Source of the DNA: Antedon mediterranea
Lineage: Eukaryota > Echinodermata > Crinoidea > Comatulida > Antedonidae
Assembly (NCBI RefSeq): GCF_964355755.1
Contig: NC_092671.1
Span: forward strand, 4,661,001-4,725,000
Length of the DNA: 64,000 nt
Direction: 5' to 3'
Shown here: positions 22,174-32,869 of the stretch, one piece after another
How the letters are laid out: each line of letters opens with the position of its first letter
How positions within the stretch are numbered: position 1 is the first letter of the stretch
The notes under the pieces: model-generated
What the model was told of the DNA's origin: nothing
The model's input: only the letters and a program-made list of their open reading frames with translations
The model's database searches: none
Translations under genes and position numbers: made by a program

Positions 22174-23238
22174 TCAACGATGAAACATATCAATTAATTT
22201 CTGTCGTATAATGTTATAGAAAACATCAACGAATGCTTGTCTGAAATCTTTATTTACTAAATTATATATTAACGGATTTACTGAAGAATTTAAATATGTT
22301 CCTAAACGACAAATATTAAAAAGCCAGGACACATTACATCCAAGAATATCAAACAAGTACAATACTCCAAATAAATATAACGGTGTCATACAGAAAACAT
22401 AAACTGTAACTGTCACAACAACTGTCCAGAATATTTTCCTCTCAGATTTAAAACGCGGGTCGTTCTCGCTTGAATTTGGCATCATTTTTCGGGATTTCCT
22501 TAAAGAATAGAGCATACGCGAAAATAAAACAACTATAATAACATTTAACAGCATAGTTATTGTAAATTGCAGTGTCCACAAAATTCTACAAAGTTTAATG
22601 TAGCTTGCATTAAAACAACATACAGTTGCACGATTTGAGATACCTCTATACATATCAGGCCAGGGAAGAATGATGGACACTCGTTCGTAAATAACAAATA
22701 ATATAGTATGTACTGACAAACTAAAAATTCACATAATTGTGCAGATTTTTACAGATCTTGAAAGAGTGCCAAATCCACTTGTTTGAAACTGATATGGTCT
22801 ACAAACTGCCATATAACGTTCAATGGAAAGCCAAAATATGGTTAAACTTGCTGCAACTACAGCACTATTAGGAAAATAATCCAACAGTCCACATACCCAA
22901 CCGTCCCTTCTTGCTTCAATAGTATATGGTATCGCAATGAACTCGATTCTATATACTGGCATGGGTGCCATAATTAAATGCAACGTATCAGCTATAGCTA
23001 AATTGGCTAGATACAGATACACTGATTTGTGTAATTTACTCACTATAATGATAAATGTCATGGTGTTTCCGACAATTCCTAAAGCGACAACAACAGGAAT
23101 GATATTGTAACGTAAAATCGTCTCCCAGTCACTAAAGAGGAACTTATCAATGAGATCGTCGTATTGTTGACTCGTGTTAGACGATGAAGTTTCATATCTC
23201 GGTGCGTCACTGGATGTATTATCGATTGATAATGCCAT
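22174..23238 (-). pseudogene. Rhodopsin-family GPCR with a single TGA at the TM4 tryptophan
   Basis: A full-length receptor frame from ATG at 23238 to the C-terminus ending LIDMFHR, parallel to the intact receptor at 18334-19416. It has N-glycosylation sites (NTSS), GIVGN in TM1, LAIAD in TM2, a cysteine before TM3, ERYMAVC, PWPDMYRGIS, CMTP in TM6 and NPLIY in TM7. One in-frame TGA (22729-22731, codon 170) falls exactly where the paralogue has TGG, the conserved W4.50, splitting it into a 169-residue and a 181-codon part in the same frame. There is no other lesion, so the inactivation is very recent, polymorphic or a sequencing error. It is not spliced around: no intron signals flank the stop. 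Confidence 0.85.
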
Positions 23239-24258
23239 TTTTGTTCATAAAATTTCTTTTTCTACCAGTTGAACTGTGCTTCAAAATTAATTATAAGTAG
23301 GTCTACGACGAAGACCAGTGTTTGTAGATTCGGTTGGTTGGTTGATAAATATTCGTGAAGAATGTCGTACGACAGCTTCACTTCTTAACTTAACTGGCGG
23401 GTTGTCGCAATACTATTCCGTGTAAAAGATGTGTTTAAAACTAATATACTGTACGACATTATCTGGTAAATAATTCAGATGCTGTATTCAAATCCGGAGA
23501 CTCTCCAATTGTTTTAATGCACTGCCATTTCATCTGGTAAACGATTTATTTATTCAATGAAAGAGGATTCTAGGAAGTTTCTATAATTTAAAAAACACAT
23601 AAAGTGGAGATGTACACATTTTTAATTAAACGATTTGATTCTGTATTACCTCTTTTTAAATAAAGCACAGCTTTCAATGTTGACATTTAAAAGTGTATCC
23701 AATATTATATATATACACAGTCGATCGTTTATAATTTTGAATTTCCGAGCAAATTGTATTTGTTTTGCTATTTTTCTGTTCAATATTAATTATAGAAATT
23801 ATTAAAATTCAAATATTATTATATTTCAATATATAGTTAGATTCTGTATTATATTCTGTTCCAATGCCAATAAATTTCAAATCGATATATTTAAATTTCG
23901 GTAAACTTCAATGTCAATAAATTTAGATTTGATATATTTAAATGTCGGTAAATTTCAATGTCAATAAATGTTGATATCGGTATATTCAACTATTCTCACT
24001 GTATCTAGATTTCCCCCGTATCATAATGTGATACATATGCAATTTTGTATTACGGAATTTTCCTGAGATACTGAAAAAATATTTTCGTATGTGGAGATAC
24101 AGTAGGGGCTATTGAGAATCGGGTAAAATGTTGGAAGAAAGCGATATCTTTAACGTTAATTTAGTTTAGGAATCAATTTGTGGATTTTAAAAAAAGTATA
24201 CATTTCCATTCACTATCAATCGACGGTTATAAAAATGTACACAATAAATTGTCAGCTA
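23239..24258. other. Intergenic, AT-rich
   Basis: It contains a diverged run of 'tcaatgtcaataaattt...gatatatttaaa' repeats (about 23860-23990) and a small stem at 24020-24105 (GTATCATAATGTGATAC). No exon found. Confidence 0.4.
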
Positions 24259-24379
24259 CAATATCAAAGGGTAAATAATGGAATAAAGATAACGACTTGA
24301 TAAAAATAGCCATATCATTACAACGTAATTAGCCAGGCCTACTAACACTTCTTCAAACAAACCGTGAATTACTTTCGTC
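24259..24379 (+). promoter_or_regulatory. Upstream region shared by all four CUB units
   Basis: About 120 bp before the unit A ATG (AATATCAAAGGGTAAATAATG, AATAAAGATAA, AGCC..., CCGTGAATTACTTTCGTC) aligns with the regions before the ATGs of units B (26975-27099), C (30736-30862) and D (33990-34116). Units B-D also share AATAAATACCGCAC and CTATT.TACTTCGAC; unit B has TATAAATA near 27050, a possible TATA box. Conservation of this block with each first exon suggests each unit carries its own promoter. Confidence 0.5.
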
Positions 24380-26487
24380 ATGGATCATCATCTGTTTAAG
24401 CTTGTTTTCCTCTTTGGTAAGTCTATATTATGAATTTTATAACGTGTTGATCATCATTATTCCGTCTTCGATACGAAGGTTTGTCACCTTGACTCTACCT
24501 CTAATACAATTTCTTGTCACTCTCTTTGCCTTTACGTAAGAAGTTGTTAAGCTCCATTTCTCGATGTCATCAATCCATTTGATTCTCCCTCTCTCCACTT
24601 CCTCGCTGCTCTCGTTCCTTCAAATGTGTTCCCTAGATGTATTATTACTTTCTAACAACCAATGTTGATAATACAATGCTATCCCATCTAAAGAACAACT
24701 ACACATAGTACAGTATGATATATTTTATACATACATAGTATAGACCTACAGTTAGACATAGTAAGCCGATATGGAGTACGGTATAACAGGAAACGATACA
24801 GTACAGTTACATAGTGTGGCACCACCAAAGATACCTACACACAAACTGTCTCAGTTATACGCAACAAAAGGGAAAGCTGAACAATCTGGAAGATAGGATT
24901 TAAAGTTACACGTCAAAGTAAACAATTACTGTATCTCAGCCAAATTCATTCAGTGTACATTGAGAAAAGACTGACATGGTAGGGTGTGGGGCGAGATATG
25001 TTTCTCCAAACAAGACTTATAAGTGTCGCCTGTTAGATGCACTTGTGGCAATACTCAATCTTCATCTTTTATCAGTTCCATATTTTCTATTTTATTTAGA
25101 AATAAATTGTATATTTCCGATCCTTTACTTGATCATGTGGCTTACTTGTTGTTAAGTGTGTGATGAAATAAAATAGTGAATCTTCCATACAATCCATGGA
25201 ACAAGAAGATACTTAAGATACTTGTAGATCTCGTCTCTCTTCCCATTATATGTAAACTGTCCATTCAAAACTCAACTCATTCAAATACTTCGTTCGTATA
25301 CATAATTAAATAGCTCATTACCCTTTATTGTACAGTTTTGCAGATTCATTATTCCGCAGCAGATTTTGCAGAATGCGGCGGGCCACACAATGTTACTGAT
25401 CCGTTTGGAACTATAACATCTACGAATTTTGGAGATCCATCTTGGCCTTTTTATGACCCGAATTCTTCTTGTGTTTGGAACATATTTGCACCACTTGGAT
25501 ATGTAAGTTAAAGCAATGCTTTCTTGACATACATGTTACGCGCAAGCTTTAATTCGATGCGGTGTCATTCTTGCACAATGTTCTTATTTTTACATTAAAT
25601 GATTGTCGTATCCAATCATTTCAAGTATTAGATTGAAACCAATCGTTCCAATTTCTAATGTGTTACTATGTACATCATCAGATAAATAAGTTCTTGGTAA
25701 ATTATAACAATACGCCGCACTTATACTTTGTTTAAAACATTTTTAAAATACACAATAAACTTTAAATCTTCAGGCAAGTTATATAAATAATGTATAGGGC
25801 CTATAGGTCTACAAATCGAACAACCGAAACGTTTTAAATTTTCCTGTTTTAAACTTTAATTTTAACTTTGATTTAGCTCATTGAAATAAAGTTCAGTTTT
25901 GTTGACTTCGGGAAAACATGTCGTCAAGATTACATCTACCTCTATAACAGCAAAGCAGCAGTTGGAGCAGTAGCTGCAGAGGTTTGCGGACAGATTATAC
26001 CACCACCATTCCTGTCAGACTACAATTACGCAACCATTCTATTTTCGTCAGATTTTAGTGATGAAGCATTGGGATTCAAAGCAACCTATCGTCGCATTGT
26101 TAAAGCGCCAGGTAAGCATAAACCCTGTTGTTGTCCACTTGGTGAACTAATTCTGATTGGTTGCGCATTTATGAAATTATGATAGCTGTATACAGCTTTT
26201 TATATACGTGGAATTCGCCTATAGTAGAAAACTAAACAAGCCGCCCAAAGACTTTTTTCGTGGACATGGGCCTATATAAAACATTTTGGAAATTGCAGTT
26301 ATAGATACATATGTTGTAATTACAGTTACATTTGAATTTAAGACCAGATGCCATAACATTATATAATAATTCTTATTATTATTATATTAACTATTATAAC
26401 ATGTTACATCAGCTTCTGGCTATTCCATGGTATTCTATGTCTTTCATTAAATTGGTATTTCTTATTTTTATAGATTCATTACCTTAA
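24380..26487 (+). CDS. Unit A: short secreted single-CUB protein
   Basis: Four exons join in frame with GT-AG introns: 24380-24416 (signal peptide start MDHHLFKLVFLF), 25336-25502, 25877-26111 and 26474-26487 (ending DSLP and TAA). The product has about 150 residues: a hydrophobic leader and one CUB domain split over two exons, beginning ECGGPHNVTDPFGTI, with the signature PSWPFYDP, C.WNI and, in the second half, [17 protein letters not shown] and [12 protein letters not shown] domains are extracellular binding modules. All boundaries around the CUB pair are phase 1. AATAAA occurs at about 26596 and 26614. It is paralogous to units B and C and to the first CUB of the protease gene downstream. 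It could also be an alternative 5' end of that gene, because its phase-1 donor is compatible. Confidence 0.8.
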
Positions 26488-26595
26488 CCAAAAGAAGAAA
26501 TGAACGCAAAGAGAATGGAAGCTAACGACATTTAATGTTAAAACCAATTTCTACATAATATGTTTTTGCAGTTCCAAGCCATTAAAAATGTACGA

Positions 26596-26619
26596 AATAA
26601 AACAATTGAATTGAATAAA
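26596..26619 (+). terminator. Candidate poly(A) signals for unit A
   Basis: Two AATAAA hexamers lie about 110-130 bp after the unit A stop codon, a normal position for 3'-end formation. Confidence 0.4.
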
Positions 26620-27869
26620 AATCTATTGAAAATATTATGTTAAATGCTATTTTTATGTGGCGGGTTTTATTTCTTTAATAAAATGGGCTCTCAACTTGAA
26701 AAGATTAGGTATTGTCCATATAACTCTAAACAACCATCAAGTTTTGTATGAAAATAATATAAAATTACATATTCTTACCTGGTTAAACATAGGAAGTTAT
26801 ACAAAAATTACCAACATTTCAAATTAGGTTAGTAACTAATTTGCACAATTTTAATCGTATCAAACACACAAAATAATGGTGAATTTAATTCAACCTACCA
26901 ATGTTTAAATTAAACTCAAATGTCAACATTTTTCGAGTGAAATATTAACAGATTAACACATGCTTCAGTAAAGCTATCAAAGAATAAACAATGAAATAAA
27001 GATAAAACGATGCTAACAAAACAGATGTAAGCATATCATTTATTATAAATAAATACCGCACACTATTCTACTTCGACCCAACTATGAATTACATTTGTCA
27101 TGGACTTTCTGTTTAAGTTTGTTTTCCTATTAGGTAAGTCTATCATTTTAAATTATTTTAAGATTATACCGGTACTAAATTAGAGGAAGTTATTTTTTAC
27201 AATAATCTATTAATATATAATATTAACATATGCTGTAATGGTGAATACTCTCCTCCCCATATGTAGATATGAAAATATTGTATACCTATCAAAGACAACA
27301 CAGGCGTGTAAACAAGTAGACCTGGATTAAACAATAAATATCTGTAGGGCCTACAATACAATTTCACTGTATGATATTAACAAGGAGGCCTACAAAAGCA
27401 AACAAGTTTTCTTAAGTTTACGCAATAGGCCTATACATAAAAACAGAAGCAGTTATGCAATTTCGTGAACTCGTTAAAAAGAGTAGAAAACCAAGATCAA
27501 CGACCATGGCATGCATACATACACTGATCCACCGATACTAGTATGAAAACTAACGCTGAATTCATGGACATAGTCAATTGTGTCTCTGGTTATAATAACT
27601 TAATTGGTATATAGAACCGTTTATACTTGTACTTTATTTTTACAGCTTCATGTCTACAGAGTTGTTCTACAGAACATGTGTTTTGTGGTGGTCCTCATAA
27701 TGTCACTGATCCATTTGGAACGATAACTTCTACGAATTTTGGAGATCCATCTTGGCCTTTCTATGACCCGGAGTCTCGTTGTACTTGGAACATATATGCA
27801 CCAGTTGGATATGCAAGTATATCAATCTTTCTAACTAACATGCGCAATACTTATTTTCGCGTCAATGTT

Positions 27870-28490
27870 TTCTCTTTCACATGTTTGTTGTTTTCAATCT
27901 CATGTTTGTTGTTTTTAATCTCATGTTTGTTGTTTTCAATCACATGTTTGTTGTTTTCAATCACACGTTTGTTGTTCTTAATCTCATGTTTGTTGTTTTC
28001 AATCTCATATTTGTTGTTTTCAATCTCATGTTTGTTGTTTTCAATCACATGTTTGTTGTTTTCAATAACACGTTTGTTGTTCTTAATCTCATGTTTGTTG
28101 TTTTCAATCTCATATTTGTTGTTTTCAATCTCATGTTTGTTGTTTTTAATCTCATGTTTGTTGTTTTCAATCACATGTTTGTTGTTTTTAATCTCATGTT
28201 TGTTGTTTTCAATCACATGTTTGTTGTTTTCAATCACACGTTTGTTGTTTTCAATCACACGTTTGTTGTTTTCAATCTCATATTTGTTGTTTTCAATCTC
28301 ATGTTTGTTGTTTTCAATCACATTTTTGTTGTTTTTAATCACATGTTTGTTGTTTCCAATCGCATGTTTTTTTGTTTTCAATCATATTTGTTGTTTCCAA
28401 TCACATGTTTGTTGTTTACGTTTCTAATCACATGTTTTTTGTTGTCAATCATATTTGTTGTTTCCAATCACATGTTTGTACAATTAAAGC
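27870..28490. repeat. 21-bp minisatellite in intron 2 of unit B
   Basis: Units read about TTTGTTGTTTTCAATCTCATG, with variants ending CACATG or CACACG, in roughly 28 copies. Because 21 is a multiple of 3, long frames open on both strands (LLFSISC..., and ENNKHEI... on minus). These are not genes. The same array, shorter, sits at the same place in unit C. Confidence 0.95.
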
Positions 28491-28773
28491 TGTCTTATTT
28501 ACTTACTATGTAAATCCTGCGACAAAATAGGCATATTATGTGATTTTACAAATAATTATTTGATGCTCGTAAAACAAAATTTAATAAGCCATTAAAATCA
28601 CCAGAAAACTGAAGAACATAAAAGCAAATGTTTAAGTAGTGTGTTTTAGTGTTTTGTTATACATTTTAATTTGTTCTTACTTCATTTAGATCATTTAAAT
28701 TAACTTCAGTTTCGGTGACTTTGGCGAAACATGTGGAGAGGATAAGATACTCATTTTTAACAACTATAAACCA

Positions 28774-28813
28774 GTAGGAGCATGGAGTCTTATTCTTTAC
28801 TCCATGGTAGGAG
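28774..28813. mobile_element. Micro-palindrome insertion, copy 2 (26 bp, 7-bp TSD), inside a CUB exon
   Basis: The insert runs from CATGGAGTCTTAT to TCTTTACTCCATG (28781-28806) between two GTAGGAG copies (28774-28780 and 28807-28813). Unit C has one GTAGGAG at the same codons and no insert. It adds 33 bp in frame, coding AWSLILYSMVG-type residues. Confidence 0.85.
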
Positions 28814-29372
28814 CAATAGCTCAGAAGATTTGTGGACAGACTATACCGTCACCACCGTTTGTGTCAGAACATAATTACGCTTCCATGATATTTGTATCAT
28901 ATACGAGTGGTCCTCAAGCTTTAGGATTTAAAGCGACATACCGTCGCATTCCTAAAACGCCAGGTAGGCTTAAAACATATGTTCCATTAGCAAATTGACC
29001 ATAACTGAGTTCTGATTGGTTGAGTAATTCCTTCACGTCACAAAAAGTAGGTGTAAAAATACGCATGCGTCAATATTTTTTGCTCGGGCTAACAAATTCG
29101 CGTAATGGAGAACAGAATTATAACCTTATAGTCCACTAGGCGAAACAGGAATCAAAAATTAAAATACGCATGTGAATAAAATAACGCATTTGATTCACAT
29201 GGAACCGACTTTAAGATGTATTTATTTCCCAATTTACTAGTCAATGTCTTTTCTTTTTCCTCTGTTCAATTTAAGACGAGATACCATTCAAATATTATCC
29301 TGTAACATGATATACTGTTTCATTTTCGACAAACAAAGGCTTTCTTTATTATTATTATTTATTCTTAATACT

Positions 29373-29575
29373 GGGTAGCCTCTTCAGACTGATTTCCCAG
29401 AGGGCCCAGTGTATATTATGAGTACGTGACAGTGGCTGTGTGTGAAATAGTACACCGGGGTAACCCCTTATTCGTCTAGAAAGATGTACTAGGTTTACAG
29501 GAGCCAGATGTGTGCACAGGAGCCAGATGTGTACACTGGACCTACGGTTTATAGTCCTTATCCTATAATGTCAAC
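29373..29575 (-). mobile_element. SINE body copy in unit B flank
   Basis: Contains ACTGGGTAGCCTCTTCAG, CCCAGAGGGCCCAGTG and ACACCGGGGTAACCCC, matching the SINE body at 6610-6820. The tRNA-like head is absent. The same copy lies at 32435-32640 because the host block was duplicated. Confidence 0.65.
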
Positions 29576-30320
29576 CTAAATATTCATTATCAAATTGGTA
29601 TTCTTCTTATTAGATGTATTACATTAACCACTAGAACGAGGTGGAAGACATGCTGACGATGTATACATTGTTAATGAACAATATAATCCAATTAAATACA
29701 ACGCGCCATTGACGCTGCGAAGTGACACTAACGTCACAATAGATACAAGACACTACGCAAGTGAAATGAATTTTGTGTTTTCATGAAGATACACTAATGT
29801 TAGCCTTAAAGCTCAGGTACAGGCATGAATTTTATATATAATATCTGGTTAATTGTACATAAATCAAATATTTGTAATAGAAAAAACATGAATTTCCTTA
29901 AAAACGGTCAAATACAATATTATGTAATAACATGGTGACTCCCTAGAAGGTGAAAGAAGATGGTGGAAAAAATCTTAAAAATAGCATGAAAATAAAACTC
30001 CGAGGTTGAATAAAAATACTAGAAATGTAAAATTAAAGTTATATTACCTATATTTGGTCATTAGATAACATTTTTTTACAACACCGTTTATTTTTCATAC
30101 TTTTTTTTTAAATACCTCTCTATTTACAACATTTGTGTACAAAAGAATACAGATTTTACTGTGTAATTTCAACTATTCCCCCACTGAATTGTCAACAAGC
30201 TGATGTAACACAAATAAAACGCCAACAATTATGAAACATAGGGGAAACTATAGATCGATAATTATTGGAAAGTATGATCAATAGAAATTTTTTGCCCGCA
30301 CCTGGCCTTTAACATACTAT

Positions 30321-30356
30321 CATTAACCATGGACCTATATAGGTCCATGCATTAAC
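30321..30356. mobile_element. Micro-palindrome insertion, copy 3 (22 bp, 7-bp TSD)
   Basis: A perfect 22-bp palindrome, CATGGACCTAT joined to ATAGGTCCATG (30328-30349), lies between CATTAAC copies (30321-30327 and 30350-30356). The duplicated block at about 33590 has a single CATTAAC and no insert. Confidence 0.85.
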
Positions 30357-30862
30357 TAACAAGATAACAATCAAACTACACCTTCTATAATAGTTTAATT
30401 GTCTAGCTTTACAGGCGTGTAAATAAAAAATGATAATTGTAATTTCTTATTTTCCAAGTCAAGTGTCACTTCTTTTACCCCTTTTTTCAATTTAAGAGTA
30501 GCCTACAGCATATAATAGGTCATGTTCAGATCATAGAAATAAACCAATATATCAAGACAGTTTAGACTACCGTAAAACCTTGCAAAGAAGCTTCTTATTT
30601 TTGTGGTTCTATGGTAGCTAAATAACAGCTACACTATGTCAGTTGTTGAGGAAGTCTCACTGTTAGCTGTAATATTGGGGTTATTTTCTATGAACATATG
30701 AATAGGCCTAACTGATAAACACATGTCTCAGTTACAATATCAAACCGTAAACAATGAAATCAAGATAAAACGACGCTAACAAAACAGAATAAGCATAATT
30801 ATCATTTGTGAATAAATACCGCACGCTATTTTACTTCGACTACACTGTGAATTACATTGGTA

Positions 30863-32869
30863 ATGGACTTTCTTCTTAAGTTTGTTTTCCTACTAGGTAA
30901 GTATATTGAATTATTTAAAATACTAGTATGTAAATATTTTGTACTTAACATGATAGAGGCATAGAGTTTAAAAAAAATATGAGTAGGCCTAAACAAAGAT
31001 TATGAAAGACAAAATAGTATGTACATTGTAATTCCACTTATGGTATAATAGAAGAGGCCAATACAGAACAAACCATTTGTCATGGTTTTATCCCATCCAT
31101 GACGACGTATATTACACTCTTTATTTTACAGTTTTAGGCCTACATAGGTGTTCCTCTACAGAATATGAGTATTGTGGTGGTCCTCATAATGTCACTGATC
31201 CATTTGGAACGATAACGTCTACGAATTTTGGAGATCCATCTTGGCCTTTCTATGACCCGGAGTCGCGCTGTACTTGGAACATATATGCACCAGTTGGATA
31301 TGCAAGTAGATCAATCTTTCTAACTAACATGCGCAATGTTTTCTCTTTCTAATTTTTGTTGTTTTCAATCTTATGTTTGTTGTTTCCAATCACATTTGGT
31401 TGTTTTCAATCACATGTTTGTTGTTTCCAATCATATGTTTGTTGTTTCCAATCACAGGTGTGTTGTTTCCAATCACGTTGTTTTCAATATCATGTTTGTT
31501 GTTGTTTCCAATCACATGTTTATTGTTTTCAATCATATGTTTATTGTTTCCAATCAAATGTTTGTTGTTTCCAATCACATGTTTGTTGTTTCCAATCACA
31601 TGTTTTTTTTTTAATCAAGTTTGTTAAAATCATTATTTGAACAATTTACTATGTAAATCCTGGGACAAAATAGTCTTATTATGTGGTCTTACAAATAATT
31701 ATTTAATGCTCGTTAACTGAAGAACATAAAAGCAAATGTTTAAGTAATGTGTTTTAGTGTTTTGTTCTAACTTCATTTAGGTCATTGAAATTAAGTTCAG
31801 TTTCGTTGACTTTGGCGAAACATGTGGAGAGGATTCGATACTCATTCTTAACAACTATGAACCAGTAGGAGTAATAGTTCAGACGATTTGTGGACAGACT
31901 ATACCGTCACCACCGTTTGTGTCAGAACATAATTACGCTTCCATGATATTTATATCATATACGACTGGTCCTCAAGCTTTAGGATTTAAAGCGACATACC
32001 GTCGCATTCCTAAAACGCCAGGTAGGCTTAAAACCTATGTTCCATTAGCAAATTGACCATAACTGAGTTCTGATTGGTTGAGTAATTCCTTCACGTCACA
32101 AAAAGTAGGTGGAAAAATACGCATGCGTCAATATTTCGTAATCGGGCGAATAAATTCGCGTAATGGAGAACAGAATTATAACCTTATAGTCCACTAGGCG
32201 AAACAGGAATCAAAAATTAAAATACGCATGTGAATAAAATAACGCATTTGATTCACATGGAACCGATTTTAAGATGTATTTATTTCCCAATTTGCTAGTC
32301 AATGTCTTTTCTTTTTACTCTGTTCAATTTAAGACGAGATACCATTCAAATTTAATGTATTATTATCCTGTAACATGATATACTGTTTCATTTTCGACAA
32401 AAAAAGGCTTTCTTTATTATTATTATTTATTCTTTATACTGGGTAGCCTCTTCAGTCTAAGACTGATTTCCCAGAGGGCCAAGTGTATATTATGAGTACG
32501 TGACAGTGGCTGTGTGTGAAATAGTACACCGGGGTAACCCCTTATTCGTCTAGAAAGATGTACTAGGTTTACAGGAACCAGATGTGTGCACAGGAGCCAG
32601 ATGTGTACACTGGACCTACGGTCCTTATCCTATGTCAACCTAAAGCTTGGTTCCCACTAGAACGTAACGCAAGGACGTAAACGCAACGCAAGCGTTTTAA
32701 CCAATGACAAGCGAAGTTATAGACAGCATTCACAAGCGAATAAGCCATCGCTTGTGATTGGTCAATTCACTTGCGTTGCGTTACGTCCTTGCGTTGCGTC
32801 GCTAGTGGGAACCACGCTTAAATATTCATTATCAAATTGGTATTTTTCTTATTAGATGTATTACATTAA
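30863..32869 (+). CDS. Unit C: short secreted single-CUB protein
   Basis: Exons 30863-30896 ([11 protein letters not shown]), 31132-31301, 31781-32021 and 32856-32869 (DVLH and TAA) join in frame to 459 nt, 152 residues. After the leader comes one CUB domain: CGGPHNVTDPFGTI, PSWPFYDPESRC.WN, then [43 protein letters not shown]. The intron after exon 2 uses a GC donor (GCAAGT). Intron 2 holds a 21-bp minisatellite, and the last intron holds SINE and MITE insertions. No lesion is visible, unlike unit B. It may act as an independent secreted CUB protein or as an alternative start for the protease gene, since its exon 3 ends in the same phase. Confidence 0.8.
31355..31612. repeat. 21-bp minisatellite in intron 2 of unit C
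   Basis: Units near TTTGTTGTTTCCAATCACATG, about 12 copies, shorter and more uniform at the third codon-like block than the array in unit B. It lies at the same intron position, so it pre-dates the duplication. Confidence 0.9.
32435..32640 (-). mobile_element. SINE body copy in unit C flank
   Basis: Duplicate of the 29373-29575 copy, with the same internal duplication of the AGGAACCAGATGTGTGCAC-type words. Confidence 0.65.
32644..32818. mobile_element. 175-bp foldback MITE with TAA duplication
   Basis: The left end AGCTTGGTTCCCACTAG and the reverse complement of the right end AGCGTGGTTCCCACTAG are inverted copies, continuing into AACGCAAGGACGTAA words. The centre carries AACCAATGACAAGCG / CGCTTGTGATTGGTC. 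TAA flanks both sides, and unit B has the empty site CAACCTAAATATTC at about 29572. Partial relatives lie at 40573 and 52110. Confidence 0.85.

Larger units (their letters stand above)
27100..29627 (+). pseudogene. Unit B: single-CUB gene with premature stop and in-frame palindrome
   Basis: Exons correspond one-to-one with unit C: 27100-27133 (MDFLFKFVFLL), 27646-27812, 28690-28963 and 29614-29627 (ending DVLH and TAA). The third exon opens ATC ATT TAA where unit C has GTC ATT GAA, so translation would end at the start of the second CUB half. The same exon carries a 33-bp in-frame insertion (palindrome plus 7-bp duplication) adding 11 residues. The intron after exon 2 starts GCAAGT, not GTAAGT. 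The intact remainder ([15 protein letters not shown]) shows the decay is recent. Confidence 0.8.

Noticed and set aside
22729-22731. TGA in the GPCR read as selenocysteine
   Set aside because: The codon replaces a conserved Trp, not Cys/Sec, and no SECIS-like reason exists; a TGG-to-TGA change is simpler.
27627-28513. Open frames of 176-266 codons rich in LLFSISC or ENNKHEI
   Set aside because: Only the first part is a real exon (27646-27812); the rest is the 21-bp intronic minisatellite.
31080-31110. Possible fourth CATGG...CCATG palindrome
   Set aside because: The arms do not pair beyond the ends, the same sequence is present in unit D, and no flanking 7-bp duplication is seen.
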